Source of the DNA: Thermoproteota archaeon | GTDB lineage: Archaea > Thermoproteota > Bathyarchaeia > Bathyarchaeales > Bathycorpusculaceae | Reading direction: 5' to 3' | Length of the DNA stretch: 5,110 bases | Assembly: GCA_012511995.1 (NCBI GenBank) | Contig: JAAZFA010000297.1 | Span: forward strand, 1-5,110 | Shown: positions 1 through 4,307 of the stretch, piece after piece | Layout: the number at the start of each line of letters is the position of its first letter | Position numbering within the stretch: position 1 is the stretch's first letter | Notes under the pieces: generated by a model | The model's input: the letters and a program-made list of their open reading frames with translations, nothing else | Told to the model about the DNA's origin: nothing | Database searches by the model: none | Made by a program: the position numbers and the translations under genes

Positions 1-136
1 GCTTAATAGTAACGTTATCTGGGTCTATGCCTTCTCTTTTGAACTTCTCAAGAACATGGAGTGACAGTAACGCACTCACTGGCTTTTGCTCACTTTGGCT
101 GTGCTCCCGTATTTTTTCCTTGAAATCCTCAAACAT
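1..136 (-). CDS. N-terminus of an unidentified protein, cut by the window edge
   Basis: The first 45 residues of a minus-strand gene are present; the rest lies left of base 1. The ATG at 136 is well supported: an archaeal ribosome binding site AGGTGAT (minus strand, 150-144) sits 7 bases upstream, and an in-frame TAG lies two codons before the start. The visible protein begins MFEDFKEKIREHSQSEQ and is charged and probably helical, with a predicted amphipathic stretch around residues 20-34 (PVSALLSLHVLEKF) and then a KREGIDPDNVT turn. There is no signal peptide, membrane segment or metal motif. I do not recognise the family from this much sequence. It is a normal, non-degraded start, so the damaged region to its right probably stops before it. 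Confidence 0.72.
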   Translation of the reverse strand, partial: MFEDFKEKIREHSQSEQKPVSALLSLHVLEKFKREGIDPDNVTIK

Positions 137-143
137 AAACTAA

Positions 144-150
144 ATCACCT
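144..150 (-). promoter_or_regulatory. Shine-Dalgarno site of the left-edge gene
   Basis: AGGTGAT on the minus strand lies 7 bases before the ATG at 136. It matches the anti-Shine-Dalgarno end of archaeal 16S rRNA and is what fixes the start of the partial gene. The same AGGTGATT core precedes the start at 4308, so both genes use the host's standard initiation signal. Confidence 0.7.
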
Positions 151-163
151 GACCTTTTCGGTT
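150..163 (+). repeat. Left copy of a 14-bp direct repeat
   Basis: TGACCTTTTCGGTT here and TGACTTTTTCGGTT at 1436-1449 match at 13 of 14 positions. They bracket the recombinase, zinc-ribbon and membrane-protein remnants. The sequence is T-rich, so chance is possible. Confidence 0.3.
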
Positions 164-234
164 AAAACCAAAAACAGCACTATGTAATCTCTCAATCAAA
201 AACCAACCCGAAAAAGAAAGCAAATAAAATGTTG

Positions 235-435
235 TTAACGCTTGGAAAATCGGACGCCGCACACTCTGCAAAGATACCGCTGAACACCCAAATCTGTTTT
301 TCTATCCTTCCAGTTTCTCTGGCTGCCACAACTTGGACACTTGACTTTCTTTCTGGGAACACCAGTTAGAAACTCCTCTGACAATATCTTGCCGCAATGA
401 GGACATCTGTCTATCTTTCGATTGATCTCCATCAT
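235..435 (-). CDS. Small zinc-ribbon protein, integrase/transposase N-terminus-like
   Basis: A 66-residue protein with a Cys pair at C11/C14 (CPHC) and a four-cysteine zinc ribbon: C33-P-S-C36 and C56-R-V-C59, separated by a WKDRK...QRYLC segment. The pattern CPSCGS-x-WKD...QRYLCRVCG-x-RFS is typical of the zinc ribbon that opens many archaeal tyrosine integrases and some transposases, where it probably helps bind DNA. Here the protein stops right after RFSKR, so the following integrase domains are absent. It is either a truncated integrase start or a stand-alone zinc-ribbon protein. The ATG at 435 overlaps the TGA of the reading frame before it (ATGA) and has AGGAG directly upstream, with a second ATG at 432, so translation may be coupled to the broken membrane-protein frame. 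Function is inferred from the motif only. Confidence 0.62.
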   Translation of the reverse strand: MMEINRKIDRCPHCGKILSEEFLTGVPRKKVKCPSCGSQRNWKDRKTDLGVQRYLCRVCGVRFSKR

Positions 436-1108
436 CTCCTGCCAAATATTGCTCTATACAGGAAACCGACAAAGACGAAAAAAGGGAAGAACGGAAAGAA
501 GGATAAATTGGAGTAATCGCCACCAAAGGCGAAAATACATCACCCCGGCCACTTTTCCATACGTTTCCTGCACCTCGGCCGTTTTGACGCCTTTCGGAAC
601 AGTGTAGCTTCTTAGAGAGATAGCAGACACCTTTATTTGCGTTTGCGGAAGATTTTCGGCTTTTTGGTCTCTTGAGTCCTCGTGTAGCGAATTCTTCTAG
701 TTGTAGCAGGTCATGTTTTCCCATTGCTTTCATCCAAAGGCGTAAAGCGAAAACTACAGTGTCACGGGTTTTCTTGGTTACTGAGTCGATGAATTTCTCG
801 TGGGTCCAAAGTTTGCGGTAATCGTCAACAGTCCAACTCAGAGGATCTTTCTTTCCTAAGAGAATGTAGCATTTGAGACCTACGCGGTAGCATTTTCTCC
901 AAGTTTTGATACGGTTTCTATTCTTAGATAGAAATTGCTTGGCGCCTTCAGTGGTTTCAAAGTCTTTAATGTATTGTGGAATGATGCGTTTGGGTTGCTT
1001 GGGGTATTTCTGCAAGATAGCATAAACTGTTGGTCGTGAAAGGTTGCTTGCACTTGATGCAGCAGTTATCCCTTGTTTTTCTACGATTTCATAGCCGTTT
1101 GCATTCAC
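302..1108 (-). CDS. Truncated tyrosine recombinase-like protein (HTH plus core-binding domain)
   Basis: The open frame is 268 codons, but only about the first 150 (down to roughly 657) look like a real protein. Residues 6-32 form a helix-turn-helix (GITAASSASNLSRPTVYAIL). Residues 56-150 resemble the helical SAM-like core-binding domain of archaeal tyrosine recombinases: a basic FLSKNRNRIKTW helix, WTVDDYRKLW, a TRDTVVFALRLWMKAMGK helix and a GLKRPK linker. The catalytic domain with its Arg...His-x-x-Arg...Tyr residues should follow and is missing. From about residue 150 the frame is out of phase with better-looking frames for a membrane protein and a zinc ribbon, so its tail is not a true C-terminus. 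The start is a GTG with only a weak AGGTAA upstream, and an in-frame TAA lies four codons before it. This is probably a remnant of an integrated element that can no longer recombine. Confidence 0.5.
   Translation of the reverse strand: MNANGYEIVEKQGITAASSASNLSRPTVYAILQKYPKQPKRIIPQYIKDFETTEGAKQFLSKNRNRIKTWRKCYRVGLKCYILLGKKDPLSWTVDDYRKLWTHEKFIDSVTKKTRDTVVFALRLWMKAMGKHDLLQLEEFATRGLKRPKSRKSSANANKGVCYLSKKLHCSERRQNGRGAGNVWKSGRGDVFSPLVAITPIYPSFRSSLFSSLSVSCIEQYLAGDDGDQSKDRQMSSLRQDIVRGVSNWCSQKESQVSKLWQPEKLEG
432..630 (-). pseudogene. Broken small membrane protein, reading frame interrupted once
   Basis: Two overlapping minus-strand frames read as one protein if one base is skipped near 531-535 (a run of four T on this strand). 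Frame one runs from a GTG at 630 (SAISLRSYTVPKGVKTAEV, then QETYGKVAGVMYF) and stops at 454. Frame two is open from 539 and gives FAFGGDYSNLSFFPFFPFF, then VFVGFLYRAIFGRR and a TGA at 432. Joined, this is 65 residues: a soluble N-terminal part, then one or two very hydrophobic, aromatic-rich membrane segments and a basic cytoplasmic-type end. The TGA overlaps the ATG of the zinc-ribbon gene, as in a coupled archaeal gene pair. The first frame is also open upstream of 630 (residues KAENLPQTQIK), so the true start may be earlier, inside the recombinase remnant. I do not recognise the family. The repair is my inference; the two open frames are directly visible. Confidence 0.4.
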
Positions 1109-1438
1109 AAAAACGAAAGTAACTTACCTAGCCGGGAAGAAATAGACGTATTAAAAGATTATTGGCAAAAAGAAAAACAGAACCCAACAACGGAACATGC
1201 AGTTAAGAATTTACTAGATATATGCTTCGGCATTCTTATTCTCTGCCTTCAAGTTGGATGGTCCTCTTTAGGTGTTTTGAAAATTTTGCAGTTGTTGGGC
1301 AGGGTAAGATTTAGGAGACGAAAACATTGGCAGTCATTACAGCTGACAACAGTTTCTGGGAAGTATTGCCAAATATGCGCTCAGGAGACGAAATCAGCTT
1401 TTCTCTCCGCCTGCCCAGTTTTCCATTCCTATAGTTGA
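1073..1438 (+). pseudogene. Doubtful, probably frameshifted ORF with a hydrophobic segment
   Basis: The plus-strand frame has no good start: it opens with TTG at 1073, antisense to the recombinase N-terminus. From about 1112 it reads as a polar stretch (NLPSREEIDVLKDYWQKEKQ) followed by a hydrophobic segment (residues 47-76, NLLDICFGILILCLQ...). After about 1320 a second frame looks more protein-like: KTLAVITADNSFWEVLPN, then MRSGDEISFSLRLPSFPFL, ending at TAG 1432-1434. Adding one A to the run at 1321-1324 joins the two. A membrane helix followed by a VIT-x-x-N-S-F...SGDEI stretch is faintly like type I signal peptidases, but the match is too weak to name it. It could also be non-coding. Confidence 0.25.
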
Positions 1439-1449
1439 CTTTTTCGGTT
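1436..1449 (+). repeat. Right copy of a 14-bp direct repeat
   Basis: TGACTTTTTCGGTT is the partner of 150-163, 1286 bp away. It starts at the stop codon of the doubtful plus-strand reading frame and could mark the right limit of a decayed integrated element. Confidence 0.3.
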
Positions 1450-1564
1450 TTAAGGCTTTTTACCTTCAACCTTAACATAGGAATTGTTTGATTAACTCAA
1501 ATCACTGCTATCGTATCCGTGTTTCTTATGCTACTTCTAACATTCTAAAGTCGTATAGTTTTAC

Positions 1565-1816
1565 TTAGGGGGATTCGAGGAGTTCTCGAATCTCTTTGAG
1601 TCTTGCCGGGTTAAGTGATATTTGTATCTCGTAGCTTGTAGGATGATGCATCAAATAGCCTTCTTTTTCGAGTTTCTTTAAGATTTTTTTAGCGTCGCCA
1701 CGTGAGTCTTTGGGAAAACATTTTATTGCATTGTCCTCTGAAGTGTGTTTGGCGCCGATGATCCTGTTTCTTAGGAGATTTTCAAGCAGACGTCTTGTGA
1801 TGATGGCTGCGTTCAT
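1565..1816 (-). CDS. Small winged-helix DNA-binding protein
   Basis: An intact 83-residue protein. Residues 3-22 form a helix (AAIITRRLLENLLRNRIIG). A basic loop follows (AKHTSEDNAIKCFPKDSRGD), then a likely recognition helix (residues 41-53, DAKKILKKLEKEG) and a wing-like hairpin (YLMHHPTSYEIQISLNP), and last a C-terminal helix (ARLKEIRELLE). The layout of helix, PKD...KKILKKLEKEGY and a SYEIQISLNPARL strand is that of small conserved archaeal winged-helix proteins. The ATG at 1816 follows a purine-rich GGCGGTAG. It is transcribed away from the regulator at 1947, across a shared 130-bp region. An AT-rich TTATAG on the minus strand near 1888-1882 lies between the two repeat copies and may be its promoter box, so the two genes are probably co-regulated. 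Target genes cannot be read from the sequence. Confidence 0.72.
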   Translation of the reverse strand: MNAAIITRRLLENLLRNRIIGAKHTSEDNAIKCFPKDSRGDAKKILKKLEKEGYLMHHPTSYEIQISLNPARLKEIRELLESP

Positions 1817-1863
1817 AGGCTACCGCCTTCTCGATTGACCTCACTGTTAACCAAACATACAAG

Positions 1864-1899
1864 ATTATCCTTAAAGTCAACTATAATTATCCTTAAGGT
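1864..1899. promoter_or_regulatory. Paired direct-repeat operator in the divergent promoter
   Basis: ATTATCCTTAAAGT (1864-1877) and ATTATCCTTAAGGT (1886-1899) match at 13 of 14 positions and start exactly 22 bp apart, about two helical turns, so both copies face the same side of the DNA. The right copy contains the perfect palindrome CCTTAAGG (1891-1898); the left copy has it degenerate (CCTTAAAG). The right copy abuts the TATA box at 1905-1912, where the BRE would sit. The placement suits an operator bound by a dimer of one of the flanking winged-helix proteins, most simply the product of the 1947 gene acting on its own promoter and the divergent one. The repeats are seen directly; binding is inferred. 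Confidence 0.6.
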
Positions 1900-1904
1900 A
1901 CATA

Positions 1905-1912
1905 TTTATAAA
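1905..1912 (+). promoter_or_regulatory. Archaeal TATA box for the gene at 1947
   Basis: TTTATAAA is a strong archaeal box A. A start of transcription about 25 bp downstream falls near 1932-1936, leaving a leader of only about 11-15 bases before the ATG at 1947. GTGA at 1936-1939 may serve as a weak ribosome binding site. The operator repeat ends 6 bp upstream. Confidence 0.65.
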
Positions 1913-1946
1913 CCTATAAGACACTTACAAATACAGTGAAAAAATA

Positions 1947-2318
1947 ATGACAAGCAACAACCACGATCCTGGAGTCTTAGAGCGACTATTCGGCGGCACC
2001 TCAGCAACAGCACGCATCCTAGACTTCATGTCTACTTTCCGCGACTGGGACTATAACAAAAAAGACATCGCTGAAAACAGCAAGGTCAGCCAAAAACACG
2101 TAACCAAAGCCCTAAGCAAACTCGAAGAGCTCGAACTAATCAAAAAGACCCGCAATGTAGGGCACAGCCAGATGTACAAGTACAATGTGGACAGCAAAGC
2201 GGCTATGCTGCTGGAGAAGTTTGCGTTGGAACTGGCGGGTGAGGAATGTCAGAAGATTGCAGATCAGGAGCTCGCTAAAGAAAACAAGCAAACTAACCAA
2301 CTCGAAATAACTGCCTAA
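1947..2318 (+). CDS. Winged helix-turn-helix transcriptional regulator
   Basis: An intact 123-residue archaeal regulator. After a short polar N-terminus comes LERLFGGTSATARILDFM (residues 11-28, first helix), the usual opening of archaeal wHTH proteins. A DWDYNKKDIAENSKVSQKHV segment (residues 33-52) carries the helix-turn-helix. The recognition helix continues through TKALSKLEEL, and the wing is IKKTRNVGHSQMYKYN (residues 65-80). A C-terminal helix (residues 82-108, AAMLLEKFALELAGEE...) probably makes the dimer. No ligand-binding or metal motif is visible, so it may sense nothing itself or use the helix to contact a partner. The ATG lies close to a strong TATA box and paired repeats, consistent with autoregulation and control of the divergent 83-residue protein gene. 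Confidence 0.85.
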   Translation: MTSNNHDPGVLERLFGGTSATARILDFMSTFRDWDYNKKDIAENSKVSQKHVTKALSKLEELELIKKTRNVGHSQMYKYNVDSKAAMLLEKFALELAGEECQKIADQELAKENKQTNQLEITA

Positions 2319-2356
2319 CCTTTCTGCAGTCATCTTTCGCGTGGAGAACCTTTTTG

Positions 2357-2533
2357 TCATGACTGTTTGCTTTCTACTTTGGCCAGAAATTGCTTGATTA
2401 GATCGATCCGGAACCGGCTTTTAACGTATCGTTTAAGGGCTGATAATTCACTGCCCATCCTTCTTGAGCCAGTTATCGAATCATAGATTTTCTTGACACA
2501 CGGGTACTTTTCTATATATTCGATGGCATTCAA
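2357..2533 (-). pseudogene. C-terminal gene fragment, family unknown
   Basis: A minus-strand frame, open from 2551 and ending at TGA 2359-2357, encodes a clearly protein-like 58-residue stretch from a TTG at 2533: LNAIEYIEKYPCVKKIYDSI, then TGSRRMGSELSALKRYVKSR and FRIDLIKQFLAKVESKQS. It has alternating charged amphipathic helices, one Cys and a basic middle, and reads like the end of a DNA- or RNA-binding protein. There is no ribosome binding site, and an in-frame TAA lies six codons upstream of the TTG, so it is most likely what is left of a longer gene. It is convergent with the regulator ending at 2318, with a 38-bp gap. I cannot assign a family. Confidence 0.42.
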
Positions 2534-2761
2534 AGGCGAACCTTCGCATGTTTATCCCTGAAAGTTACTTAGGGGCAAGATGTATGTATAGTTAATCGCC
2601 CATCAATGGACTGTTTAACACAGTTACTCGGACGGAGATGACAAAGTATTGCTCAAGTTTTAGGTGGAGGTTCTTGTTGCTACTTTATCATTCTTCAGGG
2701 TGTCGGTAGAAAAGTCTACGAGCAGACCGCTAATCTATGCTAAAAGTAAGGTGACTGCTTC

Positions 2762-3283
2762 TTACAAGGGAATTGGTAAGTACATCCACTTCTTAGTTTT
2801 GCTCTCGAATTTTGGAACCATATCTAAACCGCAGCATACGTAGAATGTGTGTTTTTGGTCGTTAGTGCAGGTTATGATGAGTTTACATCCGATTTGATTG
2901 GCTAATTGTTTGCCCTTGCTGAGGCACCAAAGGCATATATTTTCACCAGCATTTCGCCCTCGATAATTGTTGTCAGTCGCAAGCCTGCCAATGATCAGGG
3001 CAGGGTAGTCGGTAATTGTTGTTTTAAACGGTAGTTTTATCTTAGTTTGTTTAATTTCAATTTGGCTCATTGCAAGAGTTGCAAAACCAACATTGTTTTT
3101 TCTATGGAAAAACAGGTAAGTTATGCCCATCTTCTCATGTTGGAATTGAAGGGCTTCTTTGTGTATGAACTCGTTTAGTCCCAATTCATCTTGCAAGCTG
3201 CAGTCAAAGGACGGTAAATCGTGTTGTGCAGTTAGAATTTGGTAGCTTAGCTCTTCGGGCGGTATATTGTTTGAGCCAGACAT
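2762..3283 (-). CDS. GNAT-family N-acetyltransferase, TacT/AtaT toxin-like
   Basis: An intact 173-residue protein. The N-terminal pattern FDC (26-28) followed by LNEFIHKEA (36-44), then a strand with NNVGFATLAMS (63-73), matches the arrangement in GNAT toxins such as TacT and AtaT. Motif A follows: YPALIIGRLATD (93-104) and YRGRNAGENICLWC (107-120), the loop that holds the acetyl-CoA pyrophosphate. Motif B ends in TFYVCCGL (146-153), with Y148 at the place of the usual catalytic or leaving-group tyrosine. Toxins of this type acetylate the amino acid on charged tRNA and stop translation, but small archaeal GNATs can also modify proteins or metabolites, so the substrate is not proven. Position 4 of the R-x-x-G-x-G signature is Asn (RGRNAG). 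It lies 37 bp downstream of a small basic protein gene on the same strand, the gene order of toxin-antitoxin pairs. No ribosome binding site is visible before the ATG. Confidence 0.85.
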   Translation of the reverse strand: MSGSNNIPPEELSYQILTAQHDLPSFDCSLQDELGLNEFIHKEALQFQHEKMGITYLFFHRKNNVGFATLAMSQIEIKQTKIKLPFKTTITDYPALIIGRLATDNNYRGRNAGENICLWCLSKGKQLANQIGCKLIITCTNDQKHTFYVCCGLDMVPKFESKTKKWMYLPIPL

Positions 3284-3307
3284 GACAAAGCAATTGCTAA
3301 TAAGGTG

Positions 3308-3315
3308 TTTTTAAA
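3308..3315 (-). promoter_or_regulatory. Possible TATA box giving a leaderless GNAT mRNA
   Basis: On the minus strand the spacer reads ATTTAAAAACACC. TTTAAAAA (3315-3308) is an acceptable box A, and a transcription start about 25 bp downstream would be at 3286-3283, on the ATG itself. This would explain the lack of a ribosome binding site before the GNAT gene. The gene may also be read from the upstream promoter. Confidence 0.35.
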
Positions 3316-3320
3316 TTTTG

Positions 3321-3464
3321 TTACTTGCGAGGCTTTATGGCCTTGAAGACTCTGTCAGCTTCAGCATAAATACTTAATTGTTTGGCTGTTAGGGGTTCTG
3401 CTAGTTTTTGGGTAAACAATTTAGCACATTTACCTTTTAGAATGGGGGCGCTTTCTGGACGCAC
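3321..3464 (-). CDS. Small basic protein, candidate antitoxin of the GNAT
   Basis: A 47-residue protein read from GTG 3464: RPESAPILKGKCAKLFTQKL, then AEPLTAKQLSIYAEADRV and FKAIKPRK. The frame is open further up, to ATG 3557 (78 residues), but GGAGG (3480-3476) and AGGT (3473-3470) stand before the GTG, and the extra 31 residues (MIAWWIIAKLKRKTILLKTK...) look like shadow coding. I therefore prefer the short form. The PILKGK...F...L.EPLT...L pattern is like the extended tails that clamp GNAT toxins in DUF1778-type antitoxins, here without the usual ribbon-helix-helix DNA-binding domain. It lies upstream of the GNAT gene on the same strand. The antitoxin role is inferred from order, size and tail pattern; I have no named family for it. 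Confidence 0.6.
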   Translation of the reverse strand: MRPESAPILKGKCAKLFTQKLAEPLTAKQLSIYAEADRVFKAIKPRK

Positions 3465-3557
3465 TTTTAACCTTTCCTCCTTGCTACTCAACCATTTTTT
3501 GGTTTTTAATAGGATTGTTTTCCTTTTTAATTTTGCTATGATCCACCACGCTATCAT

Positions 3558-3871
3558 TATGTTATCTGTCGGCGTTCTGTAAAACGTTTATTGAAAACTG
3601 AATCTGTATTTGGTGTCAATTGGTAAAAAGACTATGTGATGGTATACTTACACCCACAACTGAACCAATTAGGTCTTAGCAATAGTCGATTGTACGGAAC
3701 TTTTTTTATCCTCAAACTAACATACTATGAAGCGTTGTCTTGTTTTGAGGTGTCTTCAGAGTATATTCTCTGTGTTTGGCGTCTTTTCCTTTGGTGTAAG
3801 GATAACCTGCATAAGTTGGAAGTTAAGGCATGTTTGAAGGCTTCAAGATAAAAATAAAAAATAAACTTGCC
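3558..3871. other. Stretch without a supportable gene
   Basis: About 310 bases between the start side of the GNAT pair and the next plus-strand gene. A 71-codon plus-strand frame at 3636-3851 has no ribosome binding site, and its reverse complement is equally open (a frame ending near 3730 with RRQTQRIYSEDTSKQDNAS), so neither strand is convincing. The right end is very A-rich (3848-3864), which may include a promoter box for the gene at 3872. No tRNA, repeat array or strong hairpin is visible. Confidence 0.4.
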
Positions 3872-4118
3872 ATGAAAAAACAGAGTCCTGCGAGGTTGTG
3901 GTTAAACTTAAAGAAAAAGGCATAGATGTCCAAACCGTCACGTTTGATGATTTGTATCCTGGAGCGTTAGATAAAGATGGAAATGATTTATTGTTTATGT
4001 CTGTGTTTGAACATGACATTTGGGCAACGTATTGTGGGGTGTGTCATTGTCTTGTGGAAAAGTATCGTTGAAACAAGATTTTGGTGGGTTGCGCAAATTG
4101 ATGAAAGCACGATACTGA
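3872..4118 (+). pseudogene. Unknown 82-residue protein, frame broken at two places
   Basis: Three frames join into one protein when one base is added at each of two places. ATG 3872 begins MKK; a seventh A in the run 3875-3880 continues it as TESCEVVVKLKEKGIDVQTV, TFDDLYPGALDKDGNDLLF and MSVFEHDIWATYCGVCHCLV. That frame stops at TGA 4069-4071. One more T near 4068-4069 turns YR-stop into YRLKQDFGGLRKLMKARY, ending at TGA 4116-4118. The repaired length, 249 bases, is exactly 83 codons. The middle frame alone is open from a GTG at 3898 (57 residues). Notable are the C-x-x-C-x-C cluster (CGVCHC), which could bind metal, and the acidic DDLYPGALDKDGND loop. There is no signal peptide. I do not recognise the family. 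The frames are visible; the repair is inferred. Confidence 0.5.
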
Positions 4119-4256
4119 GGAGAGAGCAGTTCAAATAGAAGAGAAATTAGCTATAAGTGAAGTATTGTTGTAGTGGAAATTCTGCAAAAATTTTATGTTT
4201 GCTGTTTGGTTAATTGGTTCTTTAATCTGTTGTTGTCTGTTCATTCCTTTTTAAGC
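4119..4256. other. Intergenic spacer
   Basis: About 140 bases, T-rich towards the right (4188-4250), between the broken 82-residue gene and the promoter of the secreted-protein gene. I see no gene, tRNA or strong hairpin here. The T-rich runs could end transcription of the upstream gene. Confidence 0.4.
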
Positions 4257-4304
4257 CTTATATAGCCGTCTTGAATAGCAAGCGAGTAAACGCTAAAGGT
4301 GATT
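4257..4304 (+). promoter_or_regulatory. Promoter and ribosome binding site of the secreted-protein gene
   Basis: CTTATATA (4257-4264) is a good archaeal TATA box, preceded by TTTTTAAGC as a possible BRE. Transcription should start near 4286-4289. AGGTGATT (4297-4304) is a near-ideal archaeal ribosome binding site, ending three bases before the ATG at 4308. Together they show that 4308 is the true start even though that frame alone stops after 20 codons. Confidence 0.68.
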
Positions 4305-4307
4305 AAA

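Noticed and set aside
422..607. Plus-strand 61-codon frame
   Set aside because: It is antisense to the zinc-ribbon and membrane-protein frames, has no ribosome binding site, and its composition is that of a shadow.
1313..1393. Direct repeat AGGAGACGAAA at 1313-1323 and 1383-1393
   Set aside because: Only 11 bp, two copies inside a possible coding frame, with no supporting context.
2136..2360. Minus-strand 74-codon frame
   Set aside because: It lies opposite the intact winged-helix regulator and the tail of the gene fragment, and shows no start signal or domain.
2601..2850. Plus-strand frame around a TAG (SYSDGDDKVLLKF, stop, VEVLVATLSFFRV and on)
   Set aside because: It looks protein-like in short pieces, but has stops, no start signal and runs into the GNAT gene antisense. 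Other frames here look equally plausible, so it cannot be supported.
3382..3582. Plus-strand 66-codon frame
   Set aside because: It is antisense to the candidate antitoxin and has no ribosome binding site.
3636..3851. Plus-strand 71-codon frame
   Set aside because: It has no ribosome binding site or recognisable domain, and the opposite strand is open to a similar degree.
4080..4150. Possible tRNA (GTTCAAAT resembling a T-loop at 4128-4135)
   Set aside because: No acceptor, D or anticodon stems can be paired around it, and part of it codes the end of the 82-residue protein.
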